64,000 nt of DNA from Bin80 sp965261255. Lineage in GTDB: Bacteria > Bacteroidota > Rhodothermia > Rhodothermales > Bin80. Under the pieces are notes generated by a model that saw only the letters and a program-made list of their open reading frames with translations, made no database searches and was not told the DNA's origin. The stretch spans positions 930,001-994,000 of the forward strand of contig CBDHCQ010000004.1 of assembly GCA_965261255.1 (NCBI GenBank). Direction: 5' to 3'. Positions 45,226 to 53,441 of this stretch are shown here, piece after piece (the stretch's first letter is position 1; every line of letters starts with the position of its first letter). The translations under genes were made by a program, and so were the position numbers.

Positions 45226-46365
45226 ATGGAGCAGGTAGCAAGGGAGGCTTTTGCGAACTGGCGCGGAAGCGCAGACCGCATAGTTGTAGCGCGTGCGCCG
45301 GGCCGCGTAAATCTTGTAGGCGATCATACAGACTACAATGATGGGCTAGTATTGCCGATGATCCTGGACCGGGCGGTATATGTTGCCGCGCGCCTCAGCT
45401 CAGAGAGGAGCCATCATCTTTGGTCTGAGAACTATTGTGAAGGTGTAACCTATTCGCCGGGGCAATGGCCGAGAGTGCGACCAGGGCACTGGGTTTCCTA
45501 TATCGCTGGGATGATTCAGGAATTACCACCACCCGGCCCCATCGAACTCCTCGTCATGGGCAATGTACCCATGGGAGCCGGACTCAGTTCTTCCGCCGCA
45601 CTAGAAATGGCAACCGGATTGGCTCTGGAAGCTCTTCGAGGCCAGTCCGTACCCCCACTTGATCTTGCTCAAATAGGACAGCGTGTGGAGCATCGGTATG
45701 CAGGCGTAAAATGCGGAATAATGGATCAAATTGTGTCGAGAGCTGGCCGTACCGGACACGCCCTTTTCCTAGATTGCCATACGCTGAAGTGGGAGCATAT
45801 CCCTATTCAGAATAAGGGCATACAATTTCTAGTGATTGACAGTCGAATTAGACGGCAGCTGGCGACCTCCAAGTACAACGAGCGACGTGCGGAATGTCAG
45901 AAGGCGCTTGAGAACATACAGGTGTCAGATGTAGCAATCACTTCACTTCGTCACGCCGGAGTTCATCATGTTAAAGAGCTAAAAGAATCTATATTGCAGC
46001 GGCGTATCAGGCATGTGATTAGCGAGAACAAACGTGTGGAAGCGGCCTGCAGTGCTGTGATCCATTCGGACTGGACTGAATTGGGCCGGATATTCAGTTT
46101 GTCACATGATAGCTTGCGAGAGGATTATGAAGTGAGCTGCGAAGAGATGGATTTTCTAGCAGCATGTGCGGAACTCCACCCCGGAGTGTTTGGAGCAAGG
46201 ATGATGGGAGGTGGTTTTGGTGGTTGTACAATTAATCTGGTAAGGGCTGGTGAGGGACCTGCGGTTGCAGCGTCTGTTACGGCAGCCTACGAGGACAAAT
46301 ACAAGCAAAAGCCAGTTGCCCATATAATTGGCCCAGGACTTGAGGCTAGGTGCTGTTACGATTGA
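45226..46365 (+). CDS. galK: Galactokinase
   Basis: 379 residues, normal length. GHMP kinase motifs: galactokinase signature 'GRVNLVGDHTDYNDGLVLPM' (~26), ATP-binding 'PMGAGLSSSAALE' (~116), Asp in 'KCGIMDQIVSRAG' (~168), and 'GARMMGGGFGGCTINL' (~328). It phosphorylates galactose at C1. The Leloir partners galT and galE are not adjacent; instead an aldolase and a kinase-phospholyase fusion follow within 51 and 19 bases, so the operon does not look like a plain galactose operon. A promoter is visible upstream. Confidence 0.93.
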   Translation: MEQVAREAFANWRGSADRIVVARAPGRVNLVGDHTDYNDGLVLPMILDRAVYVAARLSSERSHHLWSENYCEGVTYSPGQWPRVRPGHWVSYIAGMIQELPPPGPIELLVMGNVPMGAGLSSSAALEMATGLALEALRGQSVPPLDLAQIGQRVEHRYAGVKCGIMDQIVSRAGRTGHALFLDCHTLKWEHIPIQNKGIQFLVIDSRIRRQLATSKYNERRAECQKALENIQVSDVAITSLRHAGVHHVKELKESILQRRIRHVISENKRVEAACSAVIHSDWTELGRIFSLSHDSLREDYEVSCEEMDFLAACAELHPGVFGARMMGGGFGGCTINLVRAGEGPAVAASVTAAYEDKYKQKPVAHIIGPGLEARCCYD

Positions 46366-46416
46366 TCTCGGGCGTTTTTGTCATTATAATCTGCTATAAT
46401 TGCGAAATATTCTGTG

Positions 46417-47334
46417 ATGCGTAGTGCAAAACCGGCGATGCTGACGGCCTCACTGACGCCGCTGGACCAAGACCTGAATATTGATGGCAATCATCTGGCG
46501 CGTCATGTACAATGGCTCCTGAGGCGGGGTGCCAGCGGGGTGGTTCTTATGGGTACGACGGGGGAGGCTAACAGCTTCAGTACATCAGAGAGAATGACGG
46601 CGCTGGAGGCGGTCCTCGGCTCGGGGGTTGATCCGGGGAAACTGATTGTTGGCACAGGATGTTGCGCACTGACAGACACAGTGGATCTAACAAGGAATAC
46701 GTTGCGTGCCGGGGTACACCGTATTTTGGTTCTCCCGCCATTTTATTATAAGCAGGTGAGTGAAGACGGTTTGTTTGCTGCCTATGACCATTTACTCCAG
46801 TCTATGGGGAGTGATGAAATGAAGATATACTTCTATCATTTCCCAAAGATGAGCGCAGTTCCGATTTCCGTTGCGCTTGTTGAGCGGCTTATTCAGGCGT
46901 ACCCTGATAGTATTGCCGGATTCAAGGATTCCAGTGGAGACTGGGCGCATATTTCAGCGATGATCCGACATTTTCGCGAATTGGATGTTTTTGCGGGGAG
47001 TGAGCAATTTTTATTGGACACGCTCAGAGCAGGAGGTGCGGGTTGCATTAGCGCGACGGCAAATGTATCGTCTCAATTGGCTGCCGAGCTCTTGCATAGA
47101 TGGAAAAATCCCGAGGCCAAAATACTTCAGACCAGATTGTATGACATACGAAGAACCGTCGAACAGTGGCCTATGATTCCGGCACTGAAGGCATTGATGC
47201 AGGAGTTGACCCAACAGGGGAATTGGGCAAATCTGAGGCCTCCTCTCAACGCCCTGGCACCGCGTGAGGTGTCTGCATGTATTCAGGCATACCAGGCGGT
47301 GTCTGGTGACAATCATCGTGAGTCAGAATATTGA
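46417..47334 (+). CDS. DapA/NAL-superfamily aldolase, not canonical dihydrodipicolinate synthase
   Basis: 305 residues from ATG 46417 (GTG 46414 adjoins). TIM-barrel class I aldolase: 'VVLMGTTGEANSFSTSERM' (~47), Schiff-base Lys in 'SIAGFKDSSGDW' (~170), and 'GAGCISATANVSS'. Where DapA has YNxPxRT this protein has 'YHFPKMSAVPIS', so the Arg that binds the carboxylate of aspartate semialdehyde in DapA is missing. It is therefore more likely a 2-keto-acid aldolase (4-hydroxy-2-oxoglutarate, KDG or similar) than a lysine-pathway enzyme. Between galK and the fusion gene, probably one operon. Confidence 0.85.
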   Translation: MRSAKPAMLTASLTPLDQDLNIDGNHLARHVQWLLRRGASGVVLMGTTGEANSFSTSERMTALEAVLGSGVDPGKLIVGTGCCALTDTVDLTRNTLRAGVHRILVLPPFYYKQVSEDGLFAAYDHLLQSMGSDEMKIYFYHFPKMSAVPISVALVERLIQAYPDSIAGFKDSSGDWAHISAMIRHFRELDVFAGSEQFLLDTLRAGGAGCISATANVSSQLAAELLHRWKNPEAKILQTRLYDIRRTVEQWPMIPALKALMQELTQQGNWANLRPPLNALAPREVSACIQAYQAVSGDNHRESEY

Positions 47335-47353
47335 ACCAATTTGATAATATCTA

Positions 47354-50300
47354 ATGATAGAACACACGGCTCCCCGTTTCTCGGCTACCGAAGCTTCATT
47401 ACTTGCACGAGAGCATTTTGGTTTGGATGGTCACGCAACTGTGTTGCCTAGTCACCTTGACCAAAATTTCCGGCTCGACACTGCATCAGGAAGGTTTGTT
47501 CTGAAGCTGGCCAATTCGGCAGCAGAGAGGGATTACGTTGATCTTCAGCAGGCTGTGTTAGCTCACTTGCAACAGGACAGTACAGTACAGCACTTCCCGG
47601 AAGTCGTCAGCGCTCGCAATGGAGCACAGAAAGTGATCGTAGAAGGCAGAAACGGTGAGTGTCACCAGTTGTGGGCAGTCACTTGGCTTGAGGGGAGGGT
47701 ATTTGCAGATGTAAACCCGGTGCTCGGGTCGCTCCTTCGGGATCTTGGTGGATTCCTTGGGCGGCTTGACGGGGTTTTGAGCGGCTTTGAACACGAATTA
47801 ACACATCGAGACTACATCTGGGATTTGCGTAAGGCTGGTCGCTTCGCAGAGTACTTGGAATGTATTCCTGATTTTGAGCGGAGAGAACTCGTACAGAGCA
47901 TACTGCAATCCTTCCAGAGCGACATTCTCCCGCGCCTTGACGAGTTACCCCAGAGTGTTATTCATCACGATGCCAATGACCATAACATCATCGTCCGGGG
48001 AACGGGCTATGATACCAGGGTTCTTGGTTTGATTGATTTTGGTGATACACTGCATACGGCTACGGTAGTTGAGTTGGCTGTTGCAGCAACCTATACCATG
48101 ATGGGCAAGCCTGATCCGGTCGGAATTGCCGCAGAGCTCATACAAGGCTATCATTCGGCCCGGCCTCTGAGTGAGTCGGAAGTCTCGGTTCTCTACGGAC
48201 TGGTTAAGGCTAGACTGTGCAGCAGTGTACTGGTCTCGGCTTACAGGGGGATGCTGGAGCCAGACAATGACTACATACGTATTTCTGAGAAAGGTGCGTG
48301 GGACTTGCTCAAGTATCTATGTTCAGAGTCGCCAGTATTGGCAGAATATCGTTGGCGATCCGTGTGCGGTATGGAGCCATGCCCGAAGAGTCAACACCTG
48401 ATTACGTGGCTTGAGCAAAATGCAGAGGAATTCGCGCCGGTCTTACGGCCAGATTTACGCAAGCTCGATCCAATTGTATTCGACCTAGGGGTCAGCAGTC
48501 CAATTACTGGGTTTCCGGGCAGTCAACCGGATCCGCGCAAAGCCTCAGCGGCCTGGTTCAGGAGAATCAGACGTGCGGGGGCTGCGATTGGAATTGGTCG
48601 CTACAACGAACCGCGCATCGTGTACACGGCGGAGCAGTTCCGGGTACCCCATAACGAATTCGACGAAACCCGCACGATTCACTTGGGCATCGACCTGTTC
48701 AAAGCAGCCGGTGAACCAGTATATGCTCCGCTCGCGGGCAAAGTGCACAGTATGTCCTTTAGTCAGGATCCCATGGATTTTGGAGGGGTCGCTATCCTGG
48801 AGCATAGTACAGGCGAAAGCATTTTTTACACGCTTTATGGTCATTTAAGTGAGCAATCCATTCGCGAGTTACGACCAGGCCAACAAATTCGCAAAGGCGA
48901 TCAGTTCGCAGACCTTGGAGAACCGGAAGAGAATGGCGGCTGGGTGCCGCATTTGCATTTTCAGGTGATCGCGGACCTGCTGGGCAATTTTGGTCAGTAC
49001 TGGGGGGTAGCACCAGCAAGCCAGCGGGAGGTTTGGTTGTCAGTTTGCCCGGACCCAAATCTATTACTCGGGGTTCCAGATAGATGCTTTCCGGATCCGT
49101 CCCTTTCAACCAAAAACATTCACGCACGACGGAAGCACTGTATAGGCGGGAATCTGAGTATTTCCTATCGAATGCCTCTGCATATTGTGCGCGGATTTCG
49201 CCAGTATCTCTATGACGATACCGGGCGCGAATTTTTGGATGGGGTAAACAATGTACCGCATGTAGGACACAGCCATCCTCGTGTAAATGTTGCTGCTGCC
49301 CGGCAAATGCGTGTTCTAAATACCAATACACGTTATTTGCACCGTGCGCTTGTGGATTATGCAGAGCGTCTGACAGCCAAAATGCCTGATCCACTTAGCG
49401 TATGCTATTTCGTGAACTCGGGGAGTGAGGCGAATGATTTGGCTTTGCGTTTGGCGTTTGCACATACCGGCCGCCGGGATATTGTTGTATTGGATGGTGC
49501 CTATCACGGTCATCTGAGCTCACTAATAGCGATCAGTCCATACAAGTTTGATGGACCTGGTGGTGCCGGAGCCCCTTCGTACGTACACCAGGCCTTAGTG
49601 CCAGATGTCTATCGGGGGCGGTTTCGTGGACCCGATGCGGGGGGCAGATACGCTGAGGCCCTACAAGAGGTAATTGCATCTGCCCCCGATGGAATTGCAG
49701 CGTTCATTTGCGAATCTCTCCTTGGTTGTGGTGGACAGATAGAATTACCGGAAGGGTATTTACAGGCGGTTTATGCACATGTACATGCAGCAGGTGGGGT
49801 TTGTATTGCTGATGAGGTGCAGGTTGGATTCGGACGCCTAGGTAGTAATTTCTGGGGTTTTGAGACGCAGAAGGCTACTCCAGATATTGTCGTTTTAGGT
49901 AAACCTATGGGCAATGGACATCCACTTGCAGGTGTTGTAACGACCCCTGAGATCGCTGCTTCATTCGATAATGGTATGGAGTTCTTCAGCACTTTCGGGG
50001 GTAATCCGGTTTCGTGTATGGTGGGGATGGCGGTGCTGGATGTAATCGAATCCGAAAATCTGCAGGAAAATGCGCAACAAACAGGAGATTTCCTGAAAGC
50101 ATCCCTTCAGGAATTAAAGAAGAGCTATCCGATCATTGGGGATGTTCGAGGTAGGGGACTTTTCTTAGGCGTGGAGCTCGTTCGGGATCAGGAGACGTTG
50201 GAGCCTGCGGACAAAGAGGCGGCTTACGCTGCGAACCGTATGCGTGACTTGGGTGTGTTGGTTTCGACGGACGGTCCGCTCCACAATGTGCTGAAAATCA

Positions 50301-50389
50301 AGCCTCCGTTGGTATTCAATGAAGCCAATGCAGAGAAGCTCGCTGATGTGCTGGACACCGTGCTGCGGGAGGACGGAGCGCGGTTTTAG
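47354..50389 (+). CDS. Kinase - M23 peptidase - class III aminotransferase (phospho-lyase) fusion
   Basis: 1011 residues, three domains. Residues ~20-340: APH/hydroxylysine-kinase-like kinase, catalytic 'VIHHDANDHNIIV' (~202) and 'LIDFGDTLH' (~225). Residues ~430-560: LytM/M23 domain with zinc ligands 'HLGID' (~444) and 'HLHF' (~533) and 'YGHLS', so all expected metal residues are present. Residues ~595-1011: class III PLP enzyme with 'YFVNSGSEANDLALRLA', 'IADEVQVGFGRLG' and Schiff-base Lys in 'VLGKPMGNGHPLAGV' (~848), the signature of ethanolamine-phosphate and phosphohydroxylysine phospho-lyases (ETNPPL/PHYKPL). The kinase would phosphorylate an amino alcohol and the lyase would eliminate phosphate and ammonia. 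No signal peptide is visible, so the M23 domain may have another role. Confidence 0.88.
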   Translation: MIEHTAPRFSATEASLLAREHFGLDGHATVLPSHLDQNFRLDTASGRFVLKLANSAAERDYVDLQQAVLAHLQQDSTVQHFPEVVSARNGAQKVIVEGRNGECHQLWAVTWLEGRVFADVNPVLGSLLRDLGGFLGRLDGVLSGFEHELTHRDYIWDLRKAGRFAEYLECIPDFERRELVQSILQSFQSDILPRLDELPQSVIHHDANDHNIIVRGTGYDTRVLGLIDFGDTLHTATVVELAVAATYTMMGKPDPVGIAAELIQGYHSARPLSESEVSVLYGLVKARLCSSVLVSAYRGMLEPDNDYIRISEKGAWDLLKYLCSESPVLAEYRWRSVCGMEPCPKSQHLITWLEQNAEEFAPVLRPDLRKLDPIVFDLGVSSPITGFPGSQPDPRKASAAWFRRIRRAGAAIGIGRYNEPRIVYTAEQFRVPHNEFDETRTIHLGIDLFKAAGEPVYAPLAGKVHSMSFSQDPMDFGGVAILEHSTGESIFYTLYGHLSEQSIRELRPGQQIRKGDQFADLGEPEENGGWVPHLHFQVIADLLGNFGQYWGVAPASQREVWLSVCPDPNLLLGVPDRCFPDPSLSTKNIHARRKHCIGGNLSISYRMPLHIVRGFRQYLYDDTGREFLDGVNNVPHVGHSHPRVNVAAARQMRVLNTNTRYLHRALVDYAERLTAKMPDPLSVCYFVNSGSEANDLALRLAFAHTGRRDIVVLDGAYHGHLSSLIAISPYKFDGPGGAGAPSYVHQALVPDVYRGRFRGPDAGGRYAEALQEVIASAPDGIAAFICESLLGCGGQIELPEGYLQAVYAHVHAAGGVCIADEVQVGFGRLGSNFWGFETQKATPDIVVLGKPMGNGHPLAGVVTTPEIAASFDNGMEFFSTFGGNPVSCMVGMAVLDVIESENLQENAQQTGDFLKASLQELKKSYPIIGDVRGRGLFLGVELVRDQETLEPADKEAAYAANRMRDLGVLVSTDGPLHNVLKIKPPLVFNEANAEKLADVLDTVLREDGARF

Positions 50390-50847
50390 TCAATGGACAC
50401 GAGTATGACTTCAAAAATCAACGTCGAATTTGCCGGAATAGGTCCTCTGCTTTGGCTACCATATGCAAGTCCCGGTGGGATAATCAGTTGGCGTTCACCC
50501 CCAACCTGCATGCCAGGCAGGCCCAAGTCCCATCCAGTGATGACTGCTCCAATTCCCAGTCGGAAAAAATAGGGCTCTTCCCGGAGATAAGAGGAATCAA
50601 AGAGGGTGCTGTCGGTCAACCAGCCGTGGTAGTGCACAGACAGGATGTCTCCAGTCGCTGCCGAATCACCAGTCCCCGCTTTAAAGTCGTAGTACTTAAG
50701 TCCACCAGTAAGCTCAATGTAATCTTCCTCCGCTACCTTACGAGGTACCGGAATGTTGTCTGGGTTCGAGGGGACAGGTTCTGTGGGGCTGTCACAGGAT
50801 GCCCAGAGCAATATCATCAAGGCCAGAATAGCACGTTGAGTGAGCAT
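50386..50847 (-). CDS. FKBP-type peptidyl-prolyl isomerase, lipoprotein
   Basis: 153 residues. Lipobox 'LMILLWASCDSP' (Cys ~18). The FKBP domain (~45-153) contains 'LSVHYHGWLTDSTLFDSSY', 'VITGWDLGLPGMQVGGERQLIIPP' and 'LAYGSQSRGPIPANSTLIFEVIL', the full active-site set including Tyr, Phe, Asp, Trp and Tyr positions. It speeds cis-trans prolyl isomerisation in the envelope. Its stop overlaps the stop of the convergent fusion gene by three bases. Confidence 0.93.
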   Translation of the reverse strand: MLTQRAILALMILLWASCDSPTEPVPSNPDNIPVPRKVAEEDYIELTGGLKYYDFKAGTGDSAATGDILSVHYHGWLTDSTLFDSSYLREEPYFFRLGIGAVITGWDLGLPGMQVGGERQLIIPPGLAYGSQSRGPIPANSTLIFEVILVSID

Positions 50848-50962
50848 GCTGGGATCATGCAGAAGTGCAGTGGCTTACCTAAAAAGTGGTAACTTGTTTC
50901 CCTTGGCGGTCGCAGGCAAGCGGGGTCATATGGATGACTGCAACACTATCTGATTGATTCTA

Positions 50963-52348
50963 ATGTTTGATTCTAATGTATTTAGTGCGCGGCGCAGGCA
51001 GCTGCTTAAGTCCTTGACGAGCGGGGTCGTGCTTTTGCCTGGGAATGGCGAGAGTCCTATGAATTATGTAGACAATACATATCCTTTCAGGCAGGATAGC
51101 ACCTTCCTGTACTATGCAGGGGTCAATAGGCCAGGTTTATTCCTGTTGATTGATCTTGACGATGGCTGCACAACCATTTTTGGCAAAGAGCCCACCGTGG
51201 CAGACATCATGTGGTCGGGTCCCCAGCCAGGTTTAGCAGAGTTGCGTGAGCGCTCTGGTGCGGACAAAGCAGATGATCTGGAAGTGTTGGATGGAGTGTT
51301 GACCCGTGCGATTCAACAAGGAAGGGAAGTGCACTATTTGCTCCCATATCGAGCAGAAACGCGTTGTCAGTTGGAAGATCTTCTTGGATTGAAGCCTGGG
51401 CAATCTTTGCACAAACATTCAGAGGAGCTCACACGTGCCGTTGTGGCGCAGCGTTCAATCAAAGAGTCTCGTGAGCTAGCTGAGATTGAAGTAGCCTTGG
51501 AGACGACACTGGCAATGTACAGCGCGGCCATGCAAGCTACATGTGTGGGGAAATTTGAACGGGAGATTGCGGGCTTGGTAGAGGGGATCGCTATTGCTGG
51601 AGGTGGGCGTCTGGCTTATCCCTGTATTCTGACTAAGCTGGGGCAGGTCTTGCACAACCACCATTATCACCGCATGTTGGAAGATGGCGATCTTGTAGTG
51701 CAGGACAGCGGTGCCGCGACAGCACTAGGATATGCAAGCGACATCACACGTACGTACCCGGTCAGCGGTACTTTTTCTGTGCGTCAGCGCGAGATCTATC
51801 AGGCCGTCCTAGATTCGTTAACGCATTCGCTGTCAAGTGTTCAAGCGGGGCGTCCGTTTCGGGATAGCCATTTAGTTGCCGCACGCACGCTGACAGCCAG
51901 TTTGCAGCAGATTAGTCTGATGCGGGGTAATCTTGATGAGTCGGTGGCCGCCGGCGCCCATGCACTCTTCTTCCCGCATGGCCTGGGGCACATGATGGGA
52001 CTTGATGTTCATGACATGGAGAATCTGGGCGAGGATATCGTTGGATATGATGGTGAAATAGCGCGAAGTGAACAGTTTGGGCTCAAAGCTTTACGATTTG
52101 GAAGGGCGCCTGAGCCCGGATACGTCCTGACGGTTGAGCCGGGCTGCTATTTTATTAGTCCATTGATTGATCAGTGGAAGGCAGAAAAGCGTCACGAGGC
52201 GTTCATCAATTACAATGAGGTAGATAGCTGGCGTGATTTTGGCGGGGTTCGTATTGAGGAAAATATTGTGGTAACAGCGGAGGGATGCAGTATTCTGGGT
52301 CCTCCTATTCCCAAGTTGATTGCGGATGTGGAGGTTGCGTGCAGCTGA
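50963..52348 (+). CDS. pepP: Xaa-Pro aminopeptidase (M24B)
   Basis: 461 residues from ATG 50963 (a TTG at 50954 is possible). N-terminal creatinase-N-like domain ('FRQDSTFLYYAGVNRPGLFLLI') then the pita-bread M24 domain with five metal ligands: two Asp in 'VQDSGAATALGYASDITRTYPV', His in 'FPHGLGHMMGLDVHDMEN', Glu in 'LTVEPGCYF', Glu in 'VRIEENIVVT'. It releases N-terminal residues before proline. Divergent from the FKBP gene with 115 bases between, so proline-directed functions sit together. Confidence 0.92.
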   Translation: MFDSNVFSARRRQLLKSLTSGVVLLPGNGESPMNYVDNTYPFRQDSTFLYYAGVNRPGLFLLIDLDDGCTTIFGKEPTVADIMWSGPQPGLAELRERSGADKADDLEVLDGVLTRAIQQGREVHYLLPYRAETRCQLEDLLGLKPGQSLHKHSEELTRAVVAQRSIKESRELAEIEVALETTLAMYSAAMQATCVGKFEREIAGLVEGIAIAGGGRLAYPCILTKLGQVLHNHHYHRMLEDGDLVVQDSGAATALGYASDITRTYPVSGTFSVRQREIYQAVLDSLTHSLSSVQAGRPFRDSHLVAARTLTASLQQISLMRGNLDESVAAGAHALFFPHGLGHMMGLDVHDMENLGEDIVGYDGEIARSEQFGLKALRFGRAPEPGYVLTVEPGCYFISPLIDQWKAEKRHEAFINYNEVDSWRDFGGVRIEENIVVTAEGCSILGPPIPKLIADVEVACS

Positions 52349-52565
52349 GAAGGCGGTGGTGAGGAATTAAATAGCCGAGTGGAGATAATAGGTATTGCTC
52401 TTTTGCAGGTCCAGGTCTACCCGAAAAATCCAGCTCCGACCGGTTGTGAAGATTCGAGGAACTTGGACATCAAGACAAATACAATCGAAAGCTCAAGTGT
52501 CTGGCGACAATTCATTGGAAACTTGTCGTTTCAAGCGGGGAAAGTCTTTGAATTAACAGCAATCT

Positions 52566-53228
52566 ATGTCACGATATACACTTGCAATAACCGACGAACT
52601 CCGAGAATATATCCTGAGCGTATCGCTGCGTGAGCATCCTCTCCTGGAGTCTCTCCGAGCAGAAACCGCAAAGTTGGCCGAGGCGAAAATGCAAATATCG
52701 CCTGATCAGGGGCAATTCATGGCTATGCTTTTGCATCTCATGCAGGCACGACTGGTGTTGGAGATTGGTACGTTCACCGGGTATTCGGCACTCTCCATGG
52801 CCCTAGCACTTGCTCCAGATGGTCATATCATTGCCTGCGATATTAGTGATGCTTACACGAAGATTGCCCGTAGGTACTGGTCAGAGGCAGGTGTTGCTGA
52901 CCGTATTACACTGCGATTAGCTCCGGCTTCCGAGACTCTGGACGATCTTCTTGCGGAGGGTCGGGCAGATACATTTGACGCTGCCTTTATTGATGCAGAC
53001 AAGGGGAATTACGATTTGTATTTTGAACGCTCCTTGGCTCTCGTTCGTCCTGGTGGCTTGATTATGATTGATAATGTTTTGCGTGGTGGAGATGCGGCTA
53101 ATTCTGCAACAGAGAGTCTGGATACGCAATCCATACAGGCTTTGAATAGAAAACTTCACACAGATCCCAGGGTGAACCTGAGTCTGGTACCCATTGGGGA
53201 CGGGTTAACCTTGGTTCGCAAAATTTGA
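52566..53228 (+). CDS. O-methyltransferase, CCoAOMT family
   Basis: 220 residues. SAM-binding 'VLEIGTFTGYSALSMALAL' (~60), 'IIACDISDAYTKIARRYW', metal/substrate 'AAFIDADKGNYDLYFERSL' (~138) and 'GGLIMIDNVLRGGDAA' place it in the cation-dependent catechol/caffeoyl-CoA O-methyltransferase family. Substrates of bacterial members are varied, so none is assigned. Start ATG 52566; 217 bases upstream hold no obvious gene. Confidence 0.9.
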   Translation: MSRYTLAITDELREYILSVSLREHPLLESLRAETAKLAEAKMQISPDQGQFMAMLLHLMQARLVLEIGTFTGYSALSMALALAPDGHIIACDISDAYTKIARRYWSEAGVADRITLRLAPASETLDDLLAEGRADTFDAAFIDADKGNYDLYFERSLALVRPGGLIMIDNVLRGGDAANSATESLDTQSIQALNRKLHTDPRVNLSLVPIGDGLTLVRKI

Positions 53229-53333
53229 GAGATCGTCGTGAGCTGCGGATTCCCTAATGTAGCATCAAGTTTAGCCGGGATCTGACGTTCGCAGCCCTTG
53301 GAAATGATCGGCTCGTTCGTAGTTCCACGTTGA

Positions 53334-53351
53334 GCAAGTAAGTTTACTTGC
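53334..53351. promoter_or_regulatory. 18-bp inverted repeat between convergent genes
   Basis: GCAAGTAA-GT-TTACTTGC, a perfect 8-bp inverted repeat in the 213-base convergent gap before mtaB. No T-run follows on either strand, so a terminator role is uncertain; a protein-binding site is possible. Confidence 0.35.
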
Positions 53352-53441
53352 GGGGGACTCCAAGAGAATTTAGGCTGACAGCAGAAAAGATAGAATTCTG
53401 GGCTCCTATACCGACCACACTGTAGGTTCAGCAGCTGTTGG

